This document shows positions 23,747 through 35,115 of a stretch of 64,000 nucleotides of DNA, piece after piece; within the stretch, counting starts at the first letter, position 1; each line of letters opens with the position of its first letter. The position numbers and the translations under genes are program-made. Below the pieces are notes generated by a model. It was given only the letters and a program-made list of their open reading frames with translations. It was not told the origin of the DNA and searched no databases. The stretch comes from Sorghum bicolor (Eukaryota > Streptophyta > Magnoliopsida > Poales > Poaceae), in assembly GCF_000003195.3 (NCBI RefSeq), contig NC_012870.2, positions 27,424,202 to 27,488,201 on the forward strand, read 5' to 3'.

Positions 23747-25405
23747 CTAGCGCCTCAAACTGTGTAGGATGTATTCAGCGTACAAGTCCCTGGTACAAAA
23801 AAAAACAGATTAGAAGTAGTCCTAACTAGAAAAAAGATAATTCTAACATATAATGTGAGGATTCAGACAATAAAGGAAGCTAATGTTTCAGCAAAGGTAA
23901 ATTGATTTGTCAAAGTACTCCTTCCATCTCAAAAAGAATAGAAACAGTGCTTCTCCGAGAAGTCAAACGATTCTAAATTTAACTATGTTTATATAAAATA
24001 GTATCAACATTTTTATCTTTATAAATGTTTACTATGAAAATATAATTTGTGAAGAAAATATATTTCATGACTAATCTAGTATACTTGTTATGTATTATAA
24101 ATATCAATACTTTTTGTATGTATTTGATAAACTTGAGACTTTGACTCTTGGGATGGAAGAAAGAATTCAGATGATCAAAGGTTTTACATCTCACGATCAT
24201 GTTAAAGTATATTTTCAGATGCATCGCATCACCAGTTTCTGACGGAAAAACAGACTCACATTGAGTGTTGAATGGCCTCCAGGGAAGTAGTTGGTGGTAA
24301 GAAATCGTTCACAGCAACTTCCTTGTTCTCGTTCTTCTTATCTGCAAATACGTGTGAAAAATAAATTTCAGCGTTTCTGGAGCAACTGTAGTGCTATGAT
24401 TATAGAAAATCAACAGATTTGGAAACAAATGGCACGTACAGTCTTCAAAGAAGCGACGAATTTCATTGAGGCGATGTGGAGAAAGCTCCTTGAGATCGGT
24501 TAAGTGACGGTATTCAGGATCATCAACACAAACTGCAATTATCTTATCATCTTTCTCTCCCTAGTTATTGCAGAAACAGATACGCCATCAATCCAACATA
24601 GTGTGATATGTAGAAGTTTTAATGAAAAGTCCATAAATGTATCTTGCCTGATCAATCATGGGCATAAGGCCGATGGCTCTCGCCCGAAGAAAACAACCAG
24701 GTATCACCGGTTCCTATTTGGTTGTAGGCCAGTTAATGATTAACCTCAGAAGCTGAAGACATAACCTATATAACTAATACTAAGTGGAATAGATGAGACA
24801 AACAGTCGTAAGACATGCTGACCTGCATCAACACCAGCACATCCATTGGATCTCCATCTTCACACAATGTTCGTGGAATGAAACCATAGTTGTGTGGATA
24901 GACTACTGATGAGTATAGCACCCTGTCAACCTAAGGAAAGCATATTGTCAAATTATTAGTGGCATCAGAAAAACAATGCTATTCTTCTCCCTTTCATGTA
25001 AGCTTAAATTTTAATAGATAATTTGTACCTTGATCATTCCAGTCTTCTTGTCTAGTTCATATTTCACTTTACTGCCCTTTGTGATCTCAACAACCTGCAA
25101 GCATGGAAGGTTTTCACGTCTGGTGGTCTCATGCATCTGAAACTGATGGCTTCCTCTACTTCACTACCCAGGATGAACAACAGGACATGATGCTTACACA
25201 ATTGAAAACAGCAGGGGCTCCAGGTCCTGGTATTTGGAAAATATGAAGCATCAGCTTGTACGAACCTCCAGAATCAAACTGCAATGCAAAAGAAGATGTA
25301 CTTACCTATCTCAAGGTCATGCCAGGAATGCGCAGCAACCGATCGCTTTGAGAGGGTGGACATGATCCGCTCGTTCAGCCGTGGAACGCTCTTCTCTTCA
25401 GCCAT
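23747..25405 (-). CDS. PPA: Soluble inorganic pyrophosphatase (family I), 8 exons
   Basis: Exons on the minus strand: 25405-25306, 25226-25198, 25094-25029, 24930-24823, 24713-24648, 24560-24440, 24341-24260 and 23789-23747. All junctions keep frame and give 204 aa plus TAG. The start reads [20 protein letters not shown]. Family landmarks are [44 protein letters not shown] and the metal-binding signature DGDPMDV (about residues 90-96). Also present are [49 protein letters not shown] and a terminal [11 protein letters not shown]. The enzyme hydrolyses pyrophosphate to phosphate with Mg2+, pulling biosynthetic reactions forward. With no transit peptide visible it should be cytosolic. Exon 2 is only 29 bp. 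The donor after exon 5 is GC (CAG/GCAAGA) instead of GT. An acceptor at about 25416 suggests a 5' leader intron. It appears intact. Confidence 0.9.
23918..24163. repeat. Stowaway-like MITE in the last pyrophosphatase intron
   Basis: CTCCTTCCATCTCAAAAAG after a TA pairs with the complement of CTCTTGGGATGGAAGAAAG at the right end. The AT-rich body is about 245 bp. It lies wholly inside intron 7 of the minus-strand gene (23790-24259). Confidence 0.6.
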
Positions 25406-26309
25406 GGTCCAACAACTAGAGAGAAAGATCACAATGAATTTCCTTGCATGGAACGAGCAATGTACAGGAATTTTGCGGCAGTAATTGTAGCAAAAGTCCA
25501 ACAAAAATTCTAGGTCTACATAATAACAGTCAAAAAATGCATTTGGCAAGAGTTTTTTGTCATTTACCAAATTTGGATAGGATTTGATCTGCGTGTGATC
25601 ACCAGGACGAGGATGCAGGAAGCACAGTAATATAGGAAGCAACAGCAGGGTTATATGGAGGAGGTCTGGGTCTGTCTGAAGCGGCTGGATGGAGATCCTA
25701 GAGAAGTGGCGGGACAAGCGGCCGCTCAGACGCCTCCTGCACTCCTGCCTGAATTAGGCAGGGGAACATGCAGCAAAAAACTGAACTATCCACATGCAAC
25801 TTCCAACCAAAGCAGTGTCAACACCTCCTAGGAAAAGGTTTCACGAGCACCTGAAAAAATGCTTTTCTAGCATGATCCAGTTTGCGTTTTCTAGCGGCCA
25901 AGTTCAATGTTACAGCCAATAGATTCTGCTTATCGAGGTCTCATTGCAGTGTCAAATCTTGTCTCAACATTTACAATCAAACAAAGTATGTATGTAAGGG
26001 TAATTGCGGTGATTTCATACAATGGCGGACACAATATTATGATACTGGATGTGCAAAATATTATTTCTTTTTTATTCATAATTATATTTAGCTCATTATA
26101 AACAAACTTTTAACATCTACTAAATAAGACTTATTAACACTTAATAACTATGAAGGTTTTTTCACACTAAATATGACGATGGATACTTTCATAAATTTCG
26201 AGAACTCACTTGCTGACTTAATTGGTATGTTTGGAATAAGCATTCAAATCTATACATAAGTATTTATGGCTTTATGGACAGAGTTACAAGCAAAGTATTC
26301 TATTTGGTA
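25406..26309 (-). promoter_or_regulatory. Upstream region and likely 5' leader of the pyrophosphatase gene
   Basis: A TCTCTCTAG acceptor lies at 25416-25424 on the minus strand, 10 bp before the ATG, preceded by a T-rich tract, so a leader intron is likely. A GC-rich patch at 25680-25750 could hold the first non-coding exon. No clear TATA box was chosen. 25760-26309 is AT-rich and holds nothing I recognise. Confidence 0.35.
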
Positions 26310-26440
26310 CAATATCTTGCAGCCTTGCGGTGCACACCGACCAGCGTCGTGCGCCGCACGTCTTCATCTTGTAGGCCGAGCCACCTCTGATGGTGCGGCC
26401 CATGTCAACCCATGAGGGTATAAGGGTTTATACCCCCACA
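26310..26440 (-). repeat. LTR fragment of a Tat-type Gypsy element
   Basis: On the minus strand the sequence from 26440 begins TGTGGGGGTATAAACCC, an LTR start with a palindromic GGGTATAAGGGTTTATACCC block, and runs into GC-rich DNA to about 26310 where it fades. It is directly preceded on that strand by a purine-rich GCTCGGGGACTAGC (26441-26454) resembling a polypurine tract. The left LTR end was not found. Confidence 0.5.
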
Positions 26441-28110
26441 GCTAGTCCCCGAGCACCATGTATTGTGATGTAACACGCCGTCTTGAGCTTCTTCGACAAG
26501 TGAGGCTTGACGTCTTCGATAAGCAGGAAAGTCGTCCGAACAGTTGCAACGGTATTTTAACCAACTCAAAAGACAGTTGATCAACATTGACATCGAAGAA
26601 GCAGGTTGTTCGAAGAATGCATGGTGCTCTTAATCAAAAAATATTTCTTTCGTGATGAAGTGTGCCCTTACTTTTCTGAAAAGTGACCTCAAAAAAGCAA
26701 GCATATTCACCGTAAGGTGAAGTGTGCCCACTTAGTCTCTGAGCTTGGTAGTAGGTGACGTAGGCACGTGGTGCCAGAGTCTAAAAAATCATCTTAAAAT
26801 TTCTGATACTAACATGCATCGTACCGATGCATTCCCCGAGCTTGCTGGAAGGCGAAATATGAGTCTTGTAGCAAGGTCTAAAAAAATAAAATTACCCCTC
26901 AGTTATATATGAGTCCAATTCATATGTAACTGAGAAGAACAGTCCCCAAGCTGTGGTTGAATAGTGATCGAAGCAAGCCCCGAGCATAGTGAAGGGAGTG
27001 ATTGACGAGTCTCCGAGCACGGTTGAGAATGTAGACGTGCTCGGTGGTCGGTACAGTCCTCGAGCACGGTGTAGGGACTGGTGGACAAGTCCCCGAGCGT
27101 GGTTGGGAACGTAAACGTGCTCGGTGGTCGGCATAGTCTTCGAGCACAGCGTAGAGAGTAGTTGACAAGTCCCCGAGCGTGGTTGGGAACGTAAACGTGC
27201 TCGGTGGTCGGAGCAGTCCCCGGGCACAGCGTAGGGAATAGTCGACGAGTCCCCGAGCGTAGCTTGTCGACTGAGCCAAACTCCTGAAAAATAAATATAG
27301 AGAATAGGTAGTACATGATGTATAAATAAACTCTAGATAAAAAATCAGCACTAAGATAAGTTTTAGATTTTTTGTTATATTAAAATTAGCACGAGTGGTT
27401 AATTCATCCTAGAGCTTGTACCAGCTCTGGTCTAGCCAACAATCACCATGAGGTGCGGAACCTAGACACACTTAGGAATGCCAGCCTCGCCAGAGAGCTA
27501 CTGCCGATCACCCGGAACGCAGAGGGCAGATCTCGTGCACGTGTAGGGAGGAGTCGGAGACAATGCCGGTTCTGAAAAACTCGTGTAGGAGAAAAAACTA
27601 GTCGCCTAATTAAAAAGTTGTTTTGAAGGATAATAATGTTAAATATTATGCCAAAAATAAATAAAATATTAGAAGTGCACTTATTTTTGGACGAAAGTCT
27701 GGTCGGTGGTGATAAAATTGTTTAGCCTTCGAGTTTTTTGACTTGTTTCATGACAGTGGTTGCGGTTGTCGTAGCGCCGTTCTTTACGGTGATTATTATT
27801 GCAACTTGTGGTCAGAGCAAGTAGGCCAAACAATTTGGTCGATAGCCTGAGCAGGTCGGTGTCGTCGATCTGCCTCCCTTTGTAGCAGGGAAGCGGATGA
27901 CACGTTGTCGGCGTGGTCGGAGACGTTGCTGGAGTAGTCGGAGTCGTTGCCAGCGTGGTTGGAGCCACAGCCGACGTCAATGAAGAAGTGATTGGCACAG
28001 ATCAGATCTACACCTCCTCTATGGTCGTGGCGGTAAAGCTGTTAAAGCTGACGATGAATGTAAAGCCGCTCGCCATGGCCGCGAAGTCGAGGATGATGGC
28101 CATCTTGTTC
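26441..28110 (-). mobile_element. Remnant 3' internal region of a Tat-type Gypsy element
   Basis: The stretch between the LTR fragment and the Sire-like LTR has repeated 'agtccccgagc' blocks, a tandem array, and low-complexity Thr/Ala/Pro frames (27681-27998 -) without recognisable domains. Tat-lineage elements characteristically have long non-coding 3' regions with tandem repeats between pol and the 3' LTR. No pol sequence is present, so the element is truncated. Lineage placement is an inference from the LTR and tract sequence. Confidence 0.45.
27008..27265. repeat. 80-bp tandem repeat, about 3.2 copies
   Basis: Units start at 27008, 27088, 27168 and 27248 (period exactly 80). Each has a 47-bp part (AGTCCCCGAGCGTGGTTGGG ... 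GTGCTCGGTGGTCGG) and a related 33-bp part (AGTCTTCGAGCACAGCGTAG ...), so an older 40-bp-scale duplication underlies the 80-bp unit. The last unit is cut off at 27265. Confidence 0.85.
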
Positions 28111-28115
28111 GTCTG

Positions 28116-29642
28116 TGAAAGAGCATCTAGGCCCCTAGTGATTTTGGTGATTAATGACAATGTTGATTACTGTGACTAACGTGTGTTTTGCAGAGGCAAA
28201 GTCATTAGTGAGGTCATGGTAATAGGTACTCGATGGACAAGGACGTACATGCCTACTTAATAGTGGAAATCGTTTCGGTTTTCAAAGGATGGTTGGACAT
28301 CGTCAAGACTAGACTAGGTCTAAGTGCCATATGGTGAAGAAGGGCACTTAGTGTAGTTTAGGACTTTGTTCTCCTTTGGCCGTACTATTAAGAGGGGCTT
28401 TGATCTAGTAGCTTGACTTAGGCAAGGCTTTAGGTTTAGGTGTGGTGCACACTTGGTAAACCCAGCTCTAGGCAGCTCAGAGATAGTCCTTAGATCGAGA
28501 GGAACCAACTTCGTTTTGGAGCGATCGCGTTTCGACGAAGTGAGGGTGCCTAAGGAGGCACCGAACGCTGAGAGGTAGCATCGGGTGAGGTCCTTAGCCG
28601 TTGGAGGGTTTCAGTGCTTAGGGTTAGGCACCGGACGCTGGCACCGGACTCACCGGGCAGCGTCCGGTCCCACACCCAGGGAGGTTGTAAACTTCTCTTG
28701 AGCACCGGACGCACCGGGTAGCGTCCGGTCCCATACTCAGGGAGTTTGTAAAACTCCCCAGAGCACCGGACGGTGCCACCGGATGCTGAGAGGTAGCGTC
28801 CGATGACCTGTCAGACGCAGGTACAGTTAGCCGTTGTGTGTCACCGAACGCTCGGTGCAGAGCATCCGGTGCAACATTAACAGCGTCCGGTGACCCCGTT
28901 TTCAGTGGAAAACGTTTGGGTGACCTTTGGACTTCGGTGACCCCGGTGCAACATTAACAGCGTCCGGTGCAGAGCTCTCTTGCCCATTTGAACATCAGAG
29001 AAACTTGTTGTGGAGCAAGAGAGTAGCAAGAGCCTAGAGAGGATTGAGATTTGAGTGATTTCTTGAGAGAATCCTTCTCTAGTGAATTCCAAGAGTCAAG
29101 TATGCATTCACCACTCTCTAGAGCCTTGTTTGGGTCAAGTGAGAGTTCTTTGCTTGTTACTCTTGGTGATCGCCATCACCTAGACGGTTCGGTGGTGATT
29201 GGAGGCACGAAGACCGCCCGGAGTTCTTGTGGGTGGCTCGTGTCAAGCTTGTGAGCGGTTTTTGGGCGATTCTCCGTGACGGAGTGTCGAAGAATCAGCC
29301 CGTAGAGAGCATTTCGTCCTTGCGCGGACCAAGGGGGAGCAAGACCCTTGCGCGGGTGCTCCAACGAGGACTAGTGGAGAGTGGCGACTCTCCGATACCT
29401 CGGCAAAACATCGCCGAACACTTTCTTCCACTACTCCTTTACATTCTAGCATTTACTTTGTGTTTTTACATTCTTAGAATTGCCATGCTAGAATAGGATT
29501 GGAACTAGGTTGCAAAACTTTCATCCGGTAGCTCTCTAGTCACACTAGGCACAGGGGGTTGAATTGGAGCTTATAGGTTGCTTAAATTTTTAGAGAAGCC
29601 CAATTCACCCCCCCCCTCCTCGTGGGCATCTTGATCCTTTCA
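28116..29642 (+). repeat. 5' LTR of a Sire-like Copia element (1.5 kb)
   Basis: It starts TGAAAG and ends CTTTCA (perfect inverted ends) and is followed two bases later by a tRNA-Met primer site. It contains internal repeats: the 'caccggacgcaccgggtagcgt' block with 'cagggag.ttgtaaa' occurs about 75 bp apart near 28650 and 28705, and 'gtgcaacattaacagcgtcc' occurs at about 28870 and 28945. The length and leader fit the Sire (Opie/Ji-like) lineage. No second LTR is in the window. Confidence 0.75.
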
Positions 29643-29644
29643 AT

Positions 29645-29656
29645 TGGTATCAGAGC
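29645..29656 (+). promoter_or_regulatory. Primer binding site, tRNA-Met type
   Basis: TGGTATCAGAGC immediately after the LTR. Confidence 0.9.
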
Positions 29657-29694
29657 CTAGTGCTCATTATTTAGGTTTCACTGCCTAGAGAAAG

Positions 29695-30054
29695 ATGTCT
29701 AACGGGGATGGACCGCCACCCATGTTCGATGCGGATGACTTCCCGTATTGGAAAATACGGATGGAGTCATACCTTGAGGCATGTGATGTAAAGTGCCTAA
29801 AAGCCGCGACCGAAGGGTTTACCCCTCCGGCAAAGAACACCGCTCTTACTCCACAAGAGCAAGAAAACGAGAAGTGGAATGCAAAGGCCAAAAACCACAT
29901 CTTTAGTGGTCTTTGCAAAGAGGTGTTCAACCGCGTTCAGAGCCACAAAACCACCCATGCTTTATGGAAGGAACTTTGTGCGCTCCATGAGGGATCAAAG
30001 AGGAGCCCAGGCCCAAGCCCAACTCCAGTCATAGAACTCCTCCCTAGCAAGTAA
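29695..30054 (+). pseudogene. Sire-like Copia Gag N-terminus, truncated
   Basis: ATG 29695 opens MSNGDGPPPMFDADDFPYWK, then KWNAKAKNHIFSGLCKEVF and HALWKELCALHEGSK, the standard N-terminal half of Sire-type Gag. Family similarity stops at about 30000 (after HEGSK). The last 18 residues (RSPGPSPTPVIELLPSK) are unrelated, then a stop at 30052-30054. The element is therefore cut by foreign sequence here, most simply by insertion of the LINE whose 5' region follows. Confidence 0.75.
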
Positions 30055-33000
30055 TAAGACAAGTCACAAGTCCAGTGAAGCGGCTAATCAGGTCAATCTA
30101 GGCCGCTCCGCTCTCCTCGCTCCGCTCGCTGGTGATCTCGCTGCCGCCACCTGGTCGCCGCCGCAGCGTACTCGCGCTCCGGCAGTCACAGGGTTTCCTT
30201 CCGCACGCGGTCACCGAAAACAGCGCGAGGACGTTCGCGCGCTGACAAGCACTGAGGCGCGAGAAGAGGGAGGTGGCGAACTATCAGCAATCAGTTCTCT
30301 GACGACAGAGAGGTGTTGAGGTAACTCTGTCTGTGTTCTTCTGAGCATCCTCTGTTTTCTTCGCTATGATTGCGGGTGTCCGAGCTCAGCGTGTGCTGGC
30401 CGGTGTCGGACTTTTCAAGGTTGCCGGCTAGGTGTTCGACACTTTGTCTAGGTGAAAAAATTAGAAAAGTGTGGGCTCTTTCTGGCACTAGGATAACTTC
30501 CCTGAATCTCCTTACTTTGTCAACTGCTCTTTGGTTTGTATATCCTTTGGTTCGCTTTCGTCTTTATTGTCCTTTGGTTTCCTGAAGCTTCAACATCCGC
30601 TAATGGCGAGACGAGTAGGCATTTTTGAGGGCCCGAAAGTTTGGTCAGGAAGTATTAATCATTTTCATCAGAAGTCCTTTCCATCGAGGCCTGTGGATGG
30701 CGATAGGAACTTTCCTACTCTGAATGACTCTAATCGAATCAGAGAAACAACACGAGGTTGTCACAACCAAAAATTTAATCCAAGGTTTCGAAATTCTTCA
30801 TTTACAAGAATCACCGATGACGCTATTCGTCTGAAATCGGTCCCAATTGAGCTGTTCTGGTCTAGCAAACACAATGACAGTGTTGGTGATGAGTTCAGAC
30901 GCAATGTTCAAGAAAAGGGAGGGCAATTGTGGAATTCGCACTGGTTCCGTTCACCTCCTAAGGTGAGAATGGTGTCGGGTATTCTCAGTCCCCGACCAAA
31001 ATTGGAGACACGTGGCGCTTATCAGGTGAGGGGTGAGAATAATGAAGTGGGTCACCGCGATGGAAGGGACCATATAGCTGGTTGTGATAACATTACCCGA
31101 GAGGATGGGGGGCAACTCGACCTCACACCTTTCAGTTTCCAGCCACAACAAAAAACCCTAGCTAATCTGTCAAGATTCGTCGGCCACCTGTGGAAGGGGG
31201 CACTGGCGAAATCCTACGCTGCGGCGGTAAGAGTGGTTCCAGCCCCCATCGTCCGGGTCGACATGCAGAATCGAGGCGGGGGGCGGGGGAATGACTCTGG
31301 CCAGAGTCGTGGAGGTTTTGGGGGTGGTTTCCCGAAGAGAGGGAGGGGGCGCATGCCTCCTCGCATCAACTCTTGGAAGCGCAAGGATGGAGGGATGCCA
31401 GAAATGAAGGAGGGGTCGAAACCCAATGCGGAATCTCAAGGAAAGGAGGAAGTTGGGCAAAATCCAGATCCAGTGAAATACAGATGGGAAGGCCAGTTGG
31501 GGAAGCAGGAAGACACACAGAGTTCTTGGGCTAAAGGCTACCCACCATCTGCTGGCCATCCTAGTGAAGGTAAGCCTCAACAGATTCCTAGCAGTGGTAT
31601 GAATGAGAGAACTGCTTGTGAAAAATGTGGTATGTACAATCATAACACTCAAGATTGTCGTCGCCAGTTTTGTGAGAGATGTGGGTTTGCCAATCACAAC
31701 ACTTTTGACTGGAAAAAATGTCTGCCATGGCATTATGGTCCTGAGTTGTGTGCTACACAGGTTGAGGATTAGAGTTTCTTTTATATTGATGAATGCATTG
31801 ATCCTAGGGTTGCTAGAGAGAAATCCAGTACAACTGTGATATCTGTTGTAAGTGGGGATGTTAATGCTAAACTGATTGAAATGGAATTCACTAATCTGAT
31901 TGGTGGTGATTCCTAGAGGTGGATAGCTAGACCAGTTGGAGAGAACAAATTTCTGTTAAGGTTCCCAACCCCAAAAGTGACTCAGGAATGGAGTAGACTC
32001 AAAAGCTTTACTTTGAGAAATGATGCTCAACTCAGAATTGAGGCTTGGTCTCCAGCTGTGGGTGCCAAAGGGGTTCTGCAATCTGGTTGGTTTAGGGTGA
32101 GCAAAATACCAGCTGATCAAGAGCTCCAGATATAGGTATGATTATGTCCGTATGAGGATAGCTTGCCGTGATGTGACCAAGGTGCCAAAAACTGCTGAAG
32201 GGACGCTGGGCATGTATATCATTGACTTTGGCTTTGAGAGGGAAGTGCCAAGTGAGGGTGGTGATAAAGTTCTGAGGAGTGGTATCAAGGTTGGTGAGGA
32301 CCGCCCCAACAAGAAATCTAAAGCTGATACATCTTCTGGTAGTCATCAACTTGGTGAACAAGAGGGTGAAGGTGATGATGTGGGATCTGGATCTAGACAA
32401 GCAAATGACCAAGATTATGGTAAAAATCAACAAATCTATTGGTCTGCACCTCCCAAGATTGACTATAAAAGAAAATCTTTTACCAAAACAATGAATGATG
32501 CTCAGAAAAATCAATGCAATACTGCTGGAGATAGTGATGGAGAGAAGGTACACATTCCTGATTCCTTTGAGGTTTCAAATTCTAACAGTGATTCATTTGG
32601 TAAAAAAATATTGAAGTTATCTGGTTTGGATCAGACTGGTCAGTCTTCTTCAGGCACTAAAGATGACCAATGTAACAAGCAAGTTTGGTTCATGCAAGCT
32701 GAATTTACAGGTAATGTGGCTCAGAAGAAGCAAGGGATATCTGGTGATGATAATCCAGCTAATGTGGATATGGAGATAGAGGTTACTGAGATTGAAAAAG
32801 AATCTATGAAGACAAGTGGAGGGTCTCTATACCCTGAGGTGTTTATCTCTGATGACAGTATTATAAACACTCAAGAGAGTATGGAAATGGATAATAATCA
32901 GCAAGCCAAGATTGATGAATTGAATGTTGTGGATGATGTGAAGCTTCTAGATGGGGACAGTGATGATACTAAGATGGAGGCTCAGGTCATTGTGAAGAGA

Positions 33001-33190
33001 AGGAGTGAGAGGCTCAAGAAGGATGCACATCTAACTACCATGGAGAAAGTGGAGAAGGAAGCTCTGAAAAGAAATCTGGAAGGTAACACCCACAAAAACA
33101 ATTCCTTTGCTGTTTTGTCAAATAATGATATTTCTCATGTTGCTGCTGAAATGGGTATTGTGTTGGAAAATGATGTTTTTACTACATGCA
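30055..33190 (+). mobile_element. L1-type LINE, 5' part (leader and ORF1), interrupted by Gypsy tandem
   Basis: A GC-rich leader (about 30055-30530) precedes a zinc-knuckle ORF1. The element is cut at 33190 and continues in phase at 60125. The 5' end is approximate (somewhere between 30000 and 30100) because the 3' end and its target duplication lie outside the window. Confidence 0.75.
30603..33190 (+). pseudogene. LINE ORF1 (zinc-knuckle RNA-binding protein), N-terminal part, decayed
   Basis: The likely start is ATG 30603 (MARRVGIFEGPKVWSGSINH). A Gly/Arg-rich stretch (31265-31360) precedes a CX2CX4HX4C knuckle (CEKCGMYNHNTQDC). A second knuckle follows in which the last Cys is replaced by Trp (CERCGFANHNTFDW). 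TAG at 31770-31772 and at 31915-31917 interrupt a continuing frame with WIARPVGENKFLLRFPTPK, a DUF4283-like RNA-binding region. A frameshift near 32120 leads to 32152-33190, an acidic, lysine-rich C-terminal region. ORF1 proteins coat LINE RNA. The frame is cut by the Gypsy insertion and resumes at 60125 in the same phase. Confidence 0.7.
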
Positions 33191-34187
33191 TGTCGGTGTT
33201 TTCCCTCGGGGGGGTCACACCAACGAGTAAATTTGTATGCGTGCTCCCTTTCCCGGATGGTGATCCAAGAAGACACAGAGATTTATCCTGGTTCGGGCAA
33301 GAGAAGGCCCTACGTCCAGCGGGGGGAGAGAGTTTGTATTATCTTGCACCTAAGTGCTTGTACAGGGGCGAATACAAGCGTGGTATGAAGTGTGAAGCTC
33401 TACTACGCATGAGCGTGGACTTGTCTTCTTGTTTTTTGTCCTCCCGTTCTATTCCTGAGTCTCTCCTTTTATAGCTCCAAGGAGAGACCCAGGGTACATG
33501 CGTAGACGCTAGAGTAGGGGTCGATAGCCGCATGGAGCGCTGACCTACTCGAGGCTTCCGTACGGCATGGCCTCGAGCCGTCCCATCTTGATAGCCCGGT
33601 GATGATTACGCGTGCTCCTGCGTTCGGCCCTGCCCGCCGCCTCGCGCTGGTTCTGAGGTCGCATGCCGGTACAGTATGGCGGCGGATCCGGCGGGGTAGC
33701 TGTGGTGTTGTCAGTCGACGCCCAACTTGCCCCTAGGAAGGGACCCTGTTCGGTCGAGGGTCGGACGCCGTGTAATGTGCTGATATCTGGAGCGCTGACC
33801 TTGGAGGTCTCGAGGGGGTCCCGATTAGACGTTCCATCCTTGTTCCCTGCGTCCTGACACGCCCTTGATCGTTCGGTGGGAAGGCTGCAAAAAGAACGAT
33901 GGGACAGAAGCCTCCCGTGACCCGTGTGTTAGGTGGGGAAGCGTCAGGCGCATTAAATGCCCTGGCTCCCGTGCGCGCGTCAGGCGGCGGACAGTGTCCT
34001 TGCGCTCGATGCCTCTCGGTTCGCTCGAGCCCGCTTCCGTATTCGACGGCAGTGGTCGCTCGAGCCTTGACCGATTCGCTCGACGGCATTTCCGTCTTCG
34101 AAGCTGCGACCGTTGATGGCCGCGCGTGCGTACGGATGGCCTGGTTATACGCATTGGTGAGGGTACCCCTTGTTGATACCCTTGACA
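33191..34187 (-). repeat. Gypsy LTR 1 (outer, element 3' LTR)
   Basis: 997 bp. In element orientation it ends at 33191. It carries the minus-strand TATAAAAG box at 33466-33473. Private differences from the other LTRs include ccaag near 33267 and cttgaca at 34181. Confidence 0.93.
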
Positions 34188-34199
34188 GTAGCCCCTGAG
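34188..34199 (-). promoter_or_regulatory. Polypurine tract region of left copy
   Basis: On the minus strand CTCAGGGGCTAC abuts the 3' LTR. The GGGGCTAC end is typical of grass Tat elements. The right copy has CTCGGGGGCTAC at 46499-46510. Confidence 0.65.
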
Positions 34200-34976
34200 T
34201 CTTCATTCGAGCGCTGGCGCTCGAGTGGAGACTTTCGTTTTTACGGTCGAGCTTCCACGGGGGCGCGCGAGCGACCCCGCGGGGGTAGCCCCCGAGCCCT
34301 CGAGGGAGTATTCAACTCCTTCGAGGGTTATTTTGCCAAAATTGCAGAAACGCTGTCAACACCCGTGGTGGAAGGTTCTGTTCGGCTTTGCCTTGCGTGG
34401 AGGTTTCGACGTACTCTCGATAGAGCGAGCGTCTTCCACCCCAGATTGAGTTCCTAGCGGGTAGTCCAAGTGAGAACCTGTGCCCCTTTCGAGGGGGTCA
34501 GCTGTAGCCCAGAGGCGTCCTCATAAAGCGGGGTCGACGTGGTCGGGGATACTGGTCTCATTCGATAGAGTCCAGCGGCTCGATGCCTCCCTTCGGGGGG
34601 ATTCCTCTCGACTGTCTCGACCCTACCTTGGACATCGCCAGCGAGTCCTCGAGACGGGCCTCGATTTTCGACCGCTCGCTGGGGATCCCTGACTCTTGGC
34701 GCTCGAGATCGGCTGTCGAACCCTTTCGACGGGCCAGCCATCGACCTCTCGAGACTATCCTGGGCGCATACCTTGGCTTACAAAGTAAGGAAACTGCCGT
34801 GCCGGTTTGTCTTTCTGCCCGTTGGGCGCGCCTTTTGAGGTAAGTGACGTTGCGACACTGTATTGGCGTGGAATTCGGAGCGTCCGTCCTGTGTGGAGAG
34901 AGAGGACTGTTAGACGACGCATTTATGGGAGGGAGTTACCTTATTTCTCGGATCTGTCCGTTGGCGGACTGCTGCC

Positions 34977-34984
34977 TATAAATA
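34977..34984 (+). promoter_or_regulatory. TATA box of the antisense accessory gene, left copy
   Basis: TATAAATA on the plus strand, 132 bp before the ATG at 35116, with a CT-rich leader (TCTCCCTTCC...) 30-50 bp downstream. It sits in the 0.8-kb non-coding stretch between the LTR and the gene (34188-35115), which is rich in CTCGAG motifs. The matching right-copy box is at 47288-47295. Confidence 0.6.
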
Positions 34985-35115
34985 CGTCGTGGCGTCGCCG
35001 CCGTTCCTCTCCCTTCCGCCTTCTCGCTTTTACTCTCGTTGCCTTCGCTTTCTCGCCGTCTCACGCGCACACGCCACCTCGAGCTGTGGTGAATCTCGCT
35101 ATCCCTCCAGCCGAG

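Noticed and set aside
25274..25717. 147-aa minus-strand frame as a single-exon gene
   Set aside because: Only its last third (from MAEEKSV) is coding, as exon 1 of the pyrophosphatase. The upstream part is leader and intron, and the tail runs into intron 1.
27008..27265. CRISPR-like array
   Set aside because: The repeats are contiguous 80-bp tandem units without unique spacers, in a plant retroelement context.
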